The notes beneath the pieces are model-generated. The model saw only the letters and a list, made by a program, of their open reading frames with translations. It made no database searches and had not been told where the DNA came from. Below, in pieces: positions 54,361 through 62,576 of a stretch of 64,000 bases of DNA (positions within the stretch are counted from its first letter, which is position 1; every line of letters begins with the position of its first letter). The translations under genes and the position numbers were made by a program. The DNA is taken from positions 23,308 to 87,307 of the forward strand of contig JAWUVI010000035.1 in NCBI GenBank assembly GCA_034112445.1. The letters are read 5' to 3'. This DNA comes from Pelagadaptatus sp034112445 (lineage in GTDB: Bacteria; Pseudomonadota; Gammaproteobacteria; Pseudomonadales; Cellvibrionaceae).

Positions 54361-54446
54361 CTAATATTTGTGATCTATTAAACATGGCTGCAACGCTAAG
54401 CCATAGTTTCACACGTAGATGTTATAGATTTGTATAAGCAATTGAG

Positions 54447-54481
54447 ACTCCATGCGGGGCACAAAGCCCTGAGCATGGAGT
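54447..54481. other. strong 35-nt hairpin upstream of HUH-like gene
   Basis: ACTCCATGC and GCATGGAGT (9-bp arms) enclose inner GGGC/GCCC pairing. It lies 85 nt before the YagK/YfjJ-type gene with no T run, so it is not a terminator. It could be an origin or an RNA structure. Confidence 0.55.
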
Positions 54482-54565
54482 ATGTTAGATGATAGAGTTC
54501 AGTGAGTAATTAAGTACACCTCTGGTAACGGTATGAACAATTAACTGTTACTGAAGGAAAGCCCA

Positions 54566-55267
54566 ATGAACCACAATACCCAAAACCCTAATGCTAAGAA
54601 TAAAAAGTCTAAGAGAGTCCCTGAGAATAAAAACTTAAAACGCTATCGCGAGCCTTTGTTCAAAGGGTTTCCTGTCATGGTTTCTAAGGGGGATTTAATT
54701 GAACCGTATTTAGACTCTACGCACGATGTTGTTATGTCGGCCTTAGAAGATCATCCCAGAACCATGGCAATCCGATTCGATTTAAGATTTCCGTCGTGGT
54801 ATTGCACTTTAGATGGAACCTATCCCAATCATTTCATCAGTGACTTCGTACAGTCATTGAAAGCCATTATTGCTAATGACAGGGCTCATGCCGCAAGAAA
54901 ATATACTCAGGTTCACGAAACGTCCGTTCGATACGTATGGGCTAGAGAGTGGGATAAAGGTGAAGTTAGACCTCATTACCATGTAGCCGTCTTAGTTAAT
55001 CGTGATGCCTATCATACGTTGGGGCGTACCAATAGCTTACACGACACAATGAGGAGCCGAATTGAAGCCGCTTGGGCTAATTCCTTAGGGTTACACCCGT
55101 TTGAAGTAAAAGGTTTAGTCCACTTCTGTAATGGAGGTGTGTTCGGTTTGATGCAGGATCAATTACAAGGCGTAGATGAGTTCTTTTTCGCTTTGAGTTA
55201 TTTGTGTAAAGAGGCAACAAAGCGCTTTGATCTTCGTGAACACTCATTCGGTCATAGCCAGTGCTAA
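54566..55267 (+). CDS. YagK/YfjJ-domain (inovirus Gp2-like) protein with HUH-like motifs
   Basis: 233 residues; GGAAAG precedes the ATG. IRFDLRFPS, HYHVAVLVNRDAYHTLG and LVHFCNGG are typical of the YagK/YfjJ family. His137-Tyr-His139 matches an HUH endonuclease motif and Tyr212-x-x-Lys215 could be the nicking tyrosine. Proteins of this family occur in satellite phages and prophages. Inferred role: replication or nicking of a small element. The catalytic reading is mine from motifs only. Confidence 0.7.
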   Translation: MNHNTQNPNAKNKKSKRVPENKNLKRYREPLFKGFPVMVSKGDLIEPYLDSTHDVVMSALEDHPRTMAIRFDLRFPSWYCTLDGTYPNHFISDFVQSLKAIIANDRAHAARKYTQVHETSVRYVWAREWDKGEVRPHYHVAVLVNRDAYHTLGRTNSLHDTMRSRIEAAWANSLGLHPFEVKGLVHFCNGGVFGLMQDQLQGVDEFFFALSYLCKEATKRFDLREHSFGHSQC

Positions 55268-55368
55268 TGTAAAGCATCTCATTATTTCTGTCCTCCAGCG
55301 TTCGCTGGCTTCTGTAGTAATTTTTTACACCGCGTCCCATCTAATGAACCAATAACCTAGAGGACGTC

Positions 55369-55551
55369 ATGAAACTAATTCGCTTGCGAGAAGTTATCAG
55401 CATTACCGGCTTGAGCCGCTCAACCATCTATAAAAAAATTTCAGAAGAGGAATTTCCTAAATCCGTTTTTTTAGGATCGCGAGCAGTCGCGTGGGTGGAA
55501 ACTGAAATATTGGATTGGGTGAAGGAAAAAATAGAGGAGCGTGATGGATAG
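55369..55551 (+). CDS. AlpA-family excisionase-like regulator
   Basis: 60 residues: MKLIRLREVISITGLSRSTI, YKKISEEEFPKSV and AWVETEILDWV are the AlpA winged-helix pattern. GAGGA precedes the ATG by 5 nt. AlpA proteins switch on excision and related genes of integrated elements. A small hairpin (CCAGCG/CGCTGG at 55295-55308) lies in the gap upstream. Confidence 0.88.
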   Translation: MKLIRLREVISITGLSRSTIYKKISEEEFPKSVFLGSRAVAWVETEILDWVKEKIEERDG

Positions 55552-55618
55552 AACGTTAACCAACTAACACTCTAAGAAAAAAACATTTATTTAAAATATT
55601 AAAATTGAGGATTTGAAA

Positions 55619-56137
55619 ATGATTAATAATAACTTGGTAGAAATTTATTGCGATGGATCTTGTTGTCCAAACCCAGGACGTTCGGGTATTGGTCTGGCTG
55701 TCTATCGTGACGGGTGGATTGATGGGTTGTGGTATGGAATACGCAGACTTCAGAGTACAAATAATCGCGCCGAGCTTGAGGCGCTTCACTACTCCATGAG
55801 ATTGGCTGAATCAGAGTTGGTGAAAGGTAGTTCAGTCACAATTTATTCAGATTCTGAATACGCCATTAATTGCATTACTCAGTGGGCTTTTGGTTGGAAT
55901 AAAATAGGCTGGAAGAAAACCCCGGCGATTAAAAATATGGATATCATTAAGCCTGCCTTTGATTTGTTCGTTCGTATAAAAAAGCATATTAATGTCGAGC
56001 ATGTTAGGGCTCACTCGGGACTTGAAGGTAATGAGCTTGCGGACCGATTAGCGGTGTACGCTGCTCGCAGTAGTGAGGTTGGAATGAGTTTATTCACTGG
56101 GGAGGATTCGGTTGATAGGTTGTTGTCGATGAGGTGA
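55619..56137 (+). CDS. RNase H family protein
   Basis: ATG 55619 with GAGGA 7 nt upstream gives 172 residues. Catalytic acidic residues sit in IYCDGSCCPNPG, NNRAELEAL, IYSDSEYAI and GNELADRLA, so the enzyme appears active. It digests RNA in RNA-DNA hybrids. It sits on the island, separate from any housekeeping dnaQ-rnhA pair, and could remove replication primers of the element. Confidence 0.88.
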   Translation: MINNNLVEIYCDGSCCPNPGRSGIGLAVYRDGWIDGLWYGIRRLQSTNNRAELEALHYSMRLAESELVKGSSVTIYSDSEYAINCITQWAFGWNKIGWKKTPAIKNMDIIKPAFDLFVRIKKHINVEHVRAHSGLEGNELADRLAVYAARSSEVGMSLFTGEDSVDRLLSMR

Positions 56138-56747
56138 TCCGATTTAATTTAAGAGGAATCAATCTACCTTTTTAAGGTGGGTTGATTGCCACTTTCATGT
56201 GGTGTCAAATTCAATCAAGACGAATAATCATGTCTATCTCTTCACAGCAGGAATTACTTTTTAATTGTTGATGAGGCCTGCGAAGAGCCTTCTTCAGTTA
56301 TTTATGATACCTAGAACGCGCATGATAAACATGTGGTAATGGATCAACTGAAATTAATACCAGTGGACTAGATACGATCGATACATTTTTGAGAGGGTTT
56401 GTGTCTTAGATGGCGTTGAGTTTGTTACAGGTCATGTCATAAAAAACTTCGATATAGGCTTCGGTCGTATTGAAGAGGCTATTAGCGCCATTGAGGGTGC
56501 TTTAGATACTGCTGGTGAAGGGTAGGCTTTTGGTTGTAGCTATTACAGTTTGTTCAAGCGTTCCACTGGAGGGGATTGTGACAGATATAGATCCCTCTGA
56601 GGAAGGTTGGGTGTTGATTTGCATGGTCAATTGATTCAGTTTAGAGCAAATTATCACTTAATAACTGACCCAAGAGGCTAGCTTGTAATACAGGTTTAGT
56701 AGGCACTTACAGAAAACTTGGCGGGTCAATATTAAGTGCAAATGATG
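56138..56747. pseudogene. degenerate region with one C-terminal ORF remnant
   Basis: This 610-nt stretch has no complete gene. An open frame at 56358-56525 on the plus strand without a good start encodes LDGVEFVTGHVIKNF and RIEEAISAIEGAL, which looks like a real protein end. Nearby reading frames are short and broken. It is probably a decayed island gene next to the IS insertion. Confidence 0.45.
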
Positions 56748-58354
56748 GGGGATGCGGACGTTTTCTTGGACTGATTTTCTAAGTTAAACCTAAGCTTTCA
56801 CGATACTCGATGGGACTGAGATAGCCAAGGGACAATTTGATTCGTTTTTCGTTGTACCATTGAACGTACGAGTTTAGTGCCTCGATAAACTGTTCGATAG
56901 TAGTTGCGCGCCAATCATTCGGGTAGAACATTTCCGTCTTCAGTCTACCGAAAAAACCTTCACACGCAGCATTGTCTGGAGAGCAGGCTTTACGAGACAT
57001 CGACCTAATTAGGTTTGCGTTCGAGACCCTTGAGAGCCAGCCTGGCCATCGGTAGTGAGAACCTCTATCAGAATGAACGATAGGCCTGTCACTGACGTCG
57101 GTCAGAGTCTCAACAGCTGTATCTAACATGGTGTTTACAAGCTCTGCATTAGGGCTAGTACCGATCGACCAGCTAACGACCATGCCGTCGAAGCAATCAA
57201 TGATTGGCGAGAGGTACACCTTACCAGCCGGGATATGGAACTCAGAGATATCAGTGAGCCATTTTTCATTTGGAGCCGTGGCATTGAAGTCTCTATTGAC
57301 GATGTTCTCTGGAGCAGGTGTGATCTCTCCGGCGTAAGAGCTATATCGCCGCCGCTTCGGCCTAACTGCTTGGAGGTTTTCTTGCTTCATTAACCGCCGA
57401 ATAACCTTCTCAGAGAGAAAGATCTGCTGCCTAATTAGCAAACCTTGAATTCGGCGGTAACCATAAGAGCGATGATTGCGCTCGAAGATTTCGGTGATGA
57501 CTCGACGGGCCGCTGCATATTTATCAGCTAACCCTGCACGCGATCGATGATAAAAGTATGAGCTGCGGGCAAGACCTAAACGACCTAGAAGCTCAGGTAA
57601 TACATACTCGTTTCTTAAGGCGTCAACCAGAGCTGTCTTCTTTTGATTGCTCAGCAGTTGGAGGTTGCCGCCAAGATCCTTTTTTATAAGTTCATTGGCC
57701 TTCTTAAGCAGGTCGTGTTCGAGCTGCAAATTTCGGATGTCGCGTTGAAGAGCCTCGACCTGCTGCTCAAGCTCTGCTTTATCCGTGTTAGTGAGAGAAC
57801 GCTTGTCACGTTTCATGTGGGCTGAAACCTCTGGATCAAGTAACTGATTCTTCCAGTTGTATAGCGTAACTCTGTCGACGTCCAGTTTTTGTGCCACAGC
57901 CTGAGCGCTACCTTCTCGTGTACAAAGCTCATAAACGGCCGATCGCTTTGAATCCACAGAAGCTGTCGGTCTTCTAGCACGGTCCACTACGCATTTTTTA
58001 GTTTCTGGATAACGATCATGAACCCACTTTGTTAACGTTCTTCGGCAGGGGTAGCCCAGAGCTTTCAGAGTTACAGAAAAGCAGCGCCCATGGCTCATAT
58101 AATGATCGATCGCAGTGTTTATCTGCTCGGTCGAGTATTTTGGTTTTGATCTCACGTAACCAGGCTCAAGATAACCGTGTTCAAGGTATTCCCTATACCA
58201 TTGTTTAAGTGAATTCTTGGTTGGATAACCTAATTGACGTATGGTCGCTTGGATGCGCTTACCGAACCTAATATATAGTTTTACTGCTTGAAGACGCTCT
58301 TCGCATGAATACATAGACTACCTCTAAGTAGTCCAAGATTTTGTCCGCATCCCC
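56748..58354. mobile_element. IS3-family insertion sequence, intact
   Basis: Left end ggggatgcggacgttttcttggact (56748-56772) and right end (58330-58354) are imperfect 25-bp inverted repeats, differing in the middle. Both sides have ATG (56745-56747 and 58355-58357), a 3-bp target duplication as in IS3 elements. The element is 1607 bp and carries one transposase gene on the minus strand. Confidence 0.9.
56779..58314 (-). CDS. IS3-family transposase, single continuous ORF
   Basis: 511 residues. N-terminal helix-turn-helix domains (VKLYIRFGKRIQATIRQLGY; RSAVYELCTREGSAQAVAQK), a leucine-rich coiled coil, then a DDE integrase core: Asp in WLTDISEF, Asp in VHSDRGSHY, Glu in ACEGFFGRLKTE. Many IS3 members make OrfAB by frameshift; here both parts lie in one frame. 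The catalytic residues are intact, so it may be active. Confidence 0.93.
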   Translation of the reverse strand: MYSCEERLQAVKLYIRFGKRIQATIRQLGYPTKNSLKQWYREYLEHGYLEPGYVRSKPKYSTEQINTAIDHYMSHGRCFSVTLKALGYPCRRTLTKWVHDRYPETKKCVVDRARRPTASVDSKRSAVYELCTREGSAQAVAQKLDVDRVTLYNWKNQLLDPEVSAHMKRDKRSLTNTDKAELEQQVEALQRDIRNLQLEHDLLKKANELIKKDLGGNLQLLSNQKKTALVDALRNEYVLPELLGRLGLARSSYFYHRSRAGLADKYAAARRVITEIFERNHRSYGYRRIQGLLIRQQIFLSEKVIRRLMKQENLQAVRPKRRRYSSYAGEITPAPENIVNRDFNATAPNEKWLTDISEFHIPAGKVYLSPIIDCFDGMVVSWSIGTSPNAELVNTMLDTAVETLTDVSDRPIVHSDRGSHYRWPGWLSRVSNANLIRSMSRKACSPDNAACEGFFGRLKTEMFYPNDWRATTIEQFIEALNSYVQWYNEKRIKLSLGYLSPIEYRESLGLT

Positions 58355-58397
58355 ATGAGGTCACTTTTAACTGCAAATTAACACCATCACCATAGGT

Positions 58398-58517
58398 CTC
58401 AAGTTAACCCGTAACGGACGTTTGAGATTTGATCTAAACTAGCTCAAGATAACACTTAACAGCCATAACGATAACGCCTGTGACTGGTCAACCTTAATCG
58501 ATGCTTCGCAGTCAGGC
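58398..58517. repeat. dispersed repeats and hairpin upstream of secreted-protein gene
   Basis: CTCAAGTTAACCCGTAACGGACGT at 58398-58421 recurs with three changes at 59042-59065. A related CTCAAGATAACACTTAAC begins at 58443. A hairpin GCCTG..ACTG / CAGTCAGGC spans 58476-58517. The 211-nt gap 58355-58565 holds nothing else recognisable. Confidence 0.6.
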
Positions 58518-58565
58518 TGAGCACTATATTAGCTCCCAACTTTAATTAAACTGGAGAATTTTCAA

Positions 58566-58934
58566 ATGAATAAAAACTTATTAACAATAACGATTCTAAT
58601 GATAGCTTTCGTAGCTCCTGCTATCGCGGACAAGCCTGAATGGGCAGGTAAAGGAAAGCCAACTGCAGAGCAGAAAGCAGCTCACAAATCTTTTATGAAT
58701 GCCAAGGAAGATCTCGATGATGAAGATGCTGTAGATAAGCTAAAGAAAGAAAAAGAAAAGAAATTTAAAAAAGATAAGGAAATGGATGATCAGCTGTCTG
58801 GCGAAGTTCAAGGCTTAGAAAAGCAAAAGCTAAAAAAGTCAGAGCAAACAAGGAAAGAGATGGATAAAGGCTCCGATGAAGGTAAAGAATCGAGAGCTGA
58901 AAACACTAAGAAATGGTGGAGTTTTTGGGAATAA
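58566..58934 (+). CDS. small secreted charged protein
   Basis: 122 residues with a signal peptide cut near APAIADKP. The mature part starts DKPEWAGKGKPTAEQK, followed by a very Lys/Glu-rich helical region and a WWSFWE tail. It is unlike any enzyme; small proteins with a similar DKPEWAGKGKP start occur in other gammaproteobacteria. Function unknown. GGAG precedes the ATG. Confidence 0.7.
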   Translation: MNKNLLTITILMIAFVAPAIADKPEWAGKGKPTAEQKAAHKSFMNAKEDLDDEDAVDKLKKEKEKKFKKDKEMDDQLSGEVQGLEKQKLKKSEQTRKEMDKGSDEGKESRAENTKKWWSFWE

Positions 58935-58940
58935 TAGTCC

Positions 58941-58980
58941 TAACGCCTAGGTAACGGATTATCCGCTGCCTAGGGCGTTA
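58941..58980. other. 40-nt palindromic hairpin after secreted-protein gene
   Basis: TAACGCCTAGG ... CCTAGGGCGTTA forms a stem with one bulged base and an inner CGGAT/ATCCG pair. It lies 7 nt after the stop and could be a terminator without a T run or a recombination site. Confidence 0.5.
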
Positions 58981-59168
58981 ATGTCCGCTGGGTATAATTT
59001 CTAACGGCACTTAATATCTAAAATTGGCACTTAAGCGACGGCTCAAGATAACCCGTTACGGACATCTTTCCTCAATGTCTTTGGTTCCCAGTAGCGGACA
59101 TTATCTCTTGCGATTCTTACTGGTCAGCAATCCGCAGGTTGTCACTAAAGTGCTGGGTATTGATAGCA

Positions 59169-59483
59169 TTATTTCCGCGGTGGTAGTCCGTGCACCATCG
59201 TCAGTGATTTGAGTTCCGCCCCAGCCCTGCGGTGCTCTGACAGTGCTTGATATTCCGGGTCGTTATACCAAGTCTCGGCGGCGGCCTCCGACGGGAATTG
59301 AAATATCACAATGCGACCGGGTCTGGGCTCTGTGCCTTCCATGTGTTTGATATTATCATCAAAGGTGAGAAAGGAGCCGCCATATTTTTTCAACATTGGG
59401 AAAAACCCTTTTTCATATTTTGAATATTCAGCCTCATCATGAGGGACAAGGTTGGCAATCATGTAAACCGGTGTGTCCGACAT
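59169..59483 (-). CDS. DUF1330 family protein
   Basis: 104 residues. MSDTPVYMIANLVPHDEAEY, PGRIVIFQFPS and WYNDPEYQAL are the DUF1330 (ferredoxin-like dimer) pattern. It is 60 nt downstream of the dehalogenase gene and probably in its operon. Function unknown. Confidence 0.87.
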   Translation of the reverse strand: MSDTPVYMIANLVPHDEAEYSKYEKGFFPMLKKYGGSFLTFDDNIKHMEGTEPRPGRIVIFQFPSEAAAETWYNDPEYQALSEHRRAGAELKSLTMVHGLPPRK

Positions 59484-59543
59484 TGTTTGATTCCTTTTTT
59501 TTGTTTCGTATGGAACGATTTTTTTGTATAGAGCCGGCGATGA

Positions 59544-60422
59544 TTAAATTGTTTTAATCCAGTTCACTACGGCGTGACCAATTTCAACCGGTGAGTCTTC
59601 CTGAACAAAATGCAGGCCTTTTACGGTGACTTCCTGCTGGTTCGGCCAGCTGCGGCAAAATTCCCGTTGTTGCCCGATGAGGATCGAGCCAGGGGCCGCA
59701 TTGATAAATAACTTGGGTATATCGCTACCCGCCATAAATGCGCCGTATTCGTTTACTAGGTCCACAACATTTTGGGGTTCCCCCTCTATGGGTATTTGCC
59801 GTGGCCAGTTCAGTATGGGCTGACGATCGCCGGCGGTTTGATGGGGTGCGCGGTAAGCATCCATCTCCGTCTCGCTCAGTTTACGTATGACTGAAGAGGG
59901 CAGTACGCCTTCGATAAACATATTGCGGTTGAGAACCAAATCTTCGCCTTTATCCGAGCGAAAGCCCTTAAAGATCCCCACGCCACTTTCTGGCCAGTCG
60001 GCCCAAGTCACGGGTTTAACAATACCTTCCATGTAGGCCACACCTTTTACGGCTGCGGCGTGGCGCATAGCCCAGAGAAAGCCGATGCCACTGCCCCAGT
60101 CGTGAATAACCAGTGTGACATTTTTGCTGGCACCGATGGTTTCTAAAAGACCGTCCACGTAGCTGTAGGCTACTTCCAGCGTGTAACGCTCGGGGCCTTC
60201 GCTGGCGGGAAGTTTTTCGGAATCTCCCTGACCTATAAGATCGGGCACGATTACTCGGCCGGACTCCACAAGTTCAGGGATTACATTGCGCCACAGAAAG
60301 GAGGAGGTTGGGTTGCCGTGTAACAACACAATAGGGTCGCCGCTGCCTTCTTCAACGTAGGCGATTTGTTTGCCGTTTACGGTGGCAAATTTTTTATCAA
60401 AGGGCATGGTTTCAGACAACAT
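59544..60422 (-). CDS. haloalkane dehalogenase, class II-like
   Basis: ATG 60422 with AGGAGGT 6 nt upstream is chosen over ATG 60443, which overlaps the tetR stop; this gives 292 residues. Alpha/beta hydrolase with HGNPTSSFLWRN (Asn for halide), nucleophile Asp-Trp in HDWGS, catalytic Glu in YMEGIV and His in GLHFVQED, the HLD-II pattern of LinB/DhaA-type enzymes. It hydrolyses halogenated alkanes to alcohol and halide. It follows tetR by 17 nt. Confidence 0.9.
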   Translation of the reverse strand: MLSETMPFDKKFATVNGKQIAYVEEGSGDPIVLLHGNPTSSFLWRNVIPELVESGRVIVPDLIGQGDSEKLPASEGPERYTLEVAYSYVDGLLETIGASKNVTLVIHDWGSGIGFLWAMRHAAAVKGVAYMEGIVKPVTWADWPESGVGIFKGFRSDKGEDLVLNRNMFIEGVLPSSVIRKLSETEMDAYRAPHQTAGDRQPILNWPRQIPIEGEPQNVVDLVNEYGAFMAGSDIPKLFINAAPGSILIGQQREFCRSWPNQQEVTVKGLHFVQEDSPVEIGHAVVNWIKTI

Positions 60423-60439
60423 GGTAAGACCTCCTTCGG

Positions 60440-61027
60440 TCATGCGGCCAGCCCGAGTATGGACAGGCTGGTATTGATGATAGATTTGAGTTCTGTACGC
60501 GAGTGATTTTTGCGGCTTTGTACGCGTAGACCGAGGTTGATGGTCATCACCATGCGTGCGAGTTCAATCCCCGTGTGATCAGTGTTTAATTCGCCTTGTT
60601 GCTGGGCCAGCTTAAAGGCCCGCGCAAAGGCATTCTCAATGGCGTCGAGTTTTTGCGCCGCAATTTGATTCAGTTCCTGATCTACGTCAGCAAGTTCCAG
60701 CACAGTGTTTACCATCATGCAACCCTGCATTACCTTGCGTGGCGATGCATCTAATAGTGTAGTTTCAAAAAAAGCGCGGGGCAGCGCCGTGGCGGGCAGC
60801 TTTTTTGCATCCTCATCGACCATAGCTAAAGTGCGGTCACCGAATAGTTCCAGACATTCCATGAATAGTTTTCGCTTGGTGCTGAAGCTGGCGTAAAAGC
60901 TGGAGCGAGCTATGCCCATAGCCGCGAGCAGGTCCGGTAGTGAGGTGGCGGTATAGCCCCTGGCCCAGAACAACTTCATGGCTGCTTCCAGAGCTTTTGT
61001 GCGATCGAATTCGACTGATCTGGCCAT
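60440..61027 (-). CDS. TetR-family repressor of the dehalogenase operon
   Basis: ATG 61027 (MARSVEFDRTKALEAAMKLF) gives 195 residues; an in-frame start at 61084 would put the operator inside the gene. The helix-turn-helix is SLPDLLAAMGIARSSFYASF. A 24-bp palindrome sits 29 nt upstream. It is first in the operon, so it probably represses itself and the dehalogenase until an inducer binds. Confidence 0.88.
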   Translation of the reverse strand: MARSVEFDRTKALEAAMKLFWARGYTATSLPDLLAAMGIARSSFYASFSTKRKLFMECLELFGDRTLAMVDEDAKKLPATALPRAFFETTLLDASPRKVMQGCMMVNTVLELADVDQELNQIAAQKLDAIENAFARAFKLAQQQGELNTDHTGIELARMVMTINLGLRVQSRKNHSRTELKSIINTSLSILGLAA

Positions 61028-61055
61028 TTCGGGTCTCGATGTGGAAAGAGCTATA

Positions 61056-61079
61056 ATTCTGTACCAAATGGTACAGAAT
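61056..61079. promoter_or_regulatory. 24-bp palindromic TetR operator
   Basis: ATTCTGTACC, centre AAAT, GGTACAGAAT: perfect 10-bp arms. It overlies the region where the tetR promoter should be, as expected for self-repression. Confidence 0.85.
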
Positions 61080-61326
61080 GGCAAGGTTTTTTAATATCAC
61101 TAAAGTTATTGATCAATAGTCGAAGGAAAAACTACGCGTTGCTGATGTTGTAGCGACATTGCAGCGCCGTTGTAAGGGGGCGCGCGATGGGGTATGCATC
61201 TATGATCGGTCACTACCTTTGGATTCATCCAATGTCTCTAGCTGGCACATTTGAGACGTTCACCATTGGTATTTTACTAGCCTTAAAAGACTGAAATTGG
61301 CACTTAACAGTCGGTTAACTTTGGTA

Positions 61327-61485
61327 TCATAAGGGCCATAATGTGGCTGGATCGGCCAAGCCAAGACCGGTAAAAGCATCACAAAGAAACGAACAATTGT
61401 CGCTAAAAACGGTAAGCTCATCTTCAAACTTGAGAAGTGAATTTTCTAATGAGCGATCTTGCTCTTTTGTTTTTGAATCGGCCAT
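61327..61485 (-). CDS. 52-residue small protein
   Basis: ATG 61485 with AGGAGGT 6 nt upstream encodes MADSKTKEQDRSLENSLLKF, then an acidic/Cys-bearing part ending LADPATLWPL. It is downstream of and in the same direction as the 61557-62468 gene, so it is probably in that transcript. No family recognised; the strong ribosome site supports a real gene. Confidence 0.65.
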   Translation of the reverse strand: MADSKTKEQDRSLENSLLKFEDELTVFSDNCSFLCDAFTGLGLADPATLWPL

Positions 61486-61556
61486 AAAGACCTCCTAGTT
61501 GGAAAGAGCTTGCCAGCAAATATGCAAATTGGCAGTGGCTCTTTAAGTGAGGTGGC

Positions 61557-62468
61557 TCACGCTACTTGTTGAGCGGTAGTGGAGGCTTTTTGTTTCAGTT
61601 TCTCGCTTAAGTTTAATCCCGATGTTGTGGATGCTTGAGGTACAGCTGAGTTTATTTGTTGATTCTCCGCAGGGTAGAACTCTTCAATCACGCTGCTGAG
61701 TTCTTCTTCAGTATCTTCATAAGTGGCGTTGTTAAAACCAGCTTCAGCGGCAATATCTAAATCCTGTTGATTAAACCCAGAGTCCTTTCTTTGAGTATCC
61801 GTAGCTTTGGCGTGAGCAATGGCTTCTTCTAATGTCATACCTTCACGAACGGTTATATCAACGTAATAGATCGCCTTCCGATAGCTCTGCGTTGTGCTTT
61901 TCCCTCTTAGTCTAAGCTCCAATGGTAAGCAAGAAAGTAGATCGCCTGATACCGCTTTAAAGTAACTGAGTCGAGCCGCTAAGGTGCGAATGCTGTTGTA
62001 GCCAGTAGTCCTAAATATAAACGTACCGAGCTCATCGTCATCACCGACTTTAACGTTCAATCGGCCATAGGGTTTGCACTGACCTTGTTTAGCAAAATCA
62101 CAAAAAGCAGGTGAAGGGCAGGGCAGCGATTCCACTCCGTTTTGTGTATGACGACGGCAAGTATCACCATTGCCAGCGCACAGTGGTCGTCCATTCGTTT
62201 TATCGAAGAGACTGTATTCAGCTCTGAAGTTAAGGTCTGGATCGTTAAACAATAAAGTGACGGGTATTGTTCTAATTTTATTGTTGCGTGAGTCTTTTCT
62301 AAGTTCTTCGTCTAGTGGGTGTGGTATCCAACCTTCTTGATTTTGTATTTGGGTTGTTAGGGTAAATTGATCGTCTTTTTCGGGTAATCGTTTACCGTTT
62401 TTGATGACGACTCGACCGATACTAATTCGGCCTAAAAGGGGCGGTGTAATGGCAAGACCTTTGATCAT
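61557..62468 (-). CDS. Cys-rich phage/ICE-type protein (possible recombination directionality factor-like)
   Basis: 303 residues. A Cys-rich centre (CAGNGDTC, CPSPAFC, GQCKPYGRLNVKV) is likely metal-binding; the pattern is shared by proteins often labelled hydrolase or metal-binding protein in integrative elements and resembles gp3-like directionality factors. Followed by a helical Gln/Ser-rich tail. Its neighbours YqaJ and DUF932 are the usual company. Exact function uncertain. Confidence 0.6.
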   Translation of the reverse strand: MIKGLAITPPLLGRISIGRVVIKNGKRLPEKDDQFTLTTQIQNQEGWIPHPLDEELRKDSRNNKIRTIPVTLLFNDPDLNFRAEYSLFDKTNGRPLCAGNGDTCRRHTQNGVESLPCPSPAFCDFAKQGQCKPYGRLNVKVGDDDELGTFIFRTTGYNSIRTLAARLSYFKAVSGDLLSCLPLELRLRGKSTTQSYRKAIYYVDITVREGMTLEEAIAHAKATDTQRKDSGFNQQDLDIAAEAGFNNATYEDTEEELSSVIEEFYPAENQQINSAVPQASTTSGLNLSEKLKQKASTTAQQVA

Positions 62469-62576
62469 GACAATGTCCTCGATAGTTTAAGTAAAAGCTC
62501 TCAGGGCCCACTCAGGAGGGCACAGAGAGTTATTAGTTGTGCTCTCGGTCTAGGAGATGCGGGAAGTTGATGTAGG

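Noticed and set aside
58941..58989. Integron attC site
   Set aside because: The outer words have AAC/GTT but do not fit RYYYAAC and GTTRRRY, the length is below known attC sites, and no integron integrase is present.
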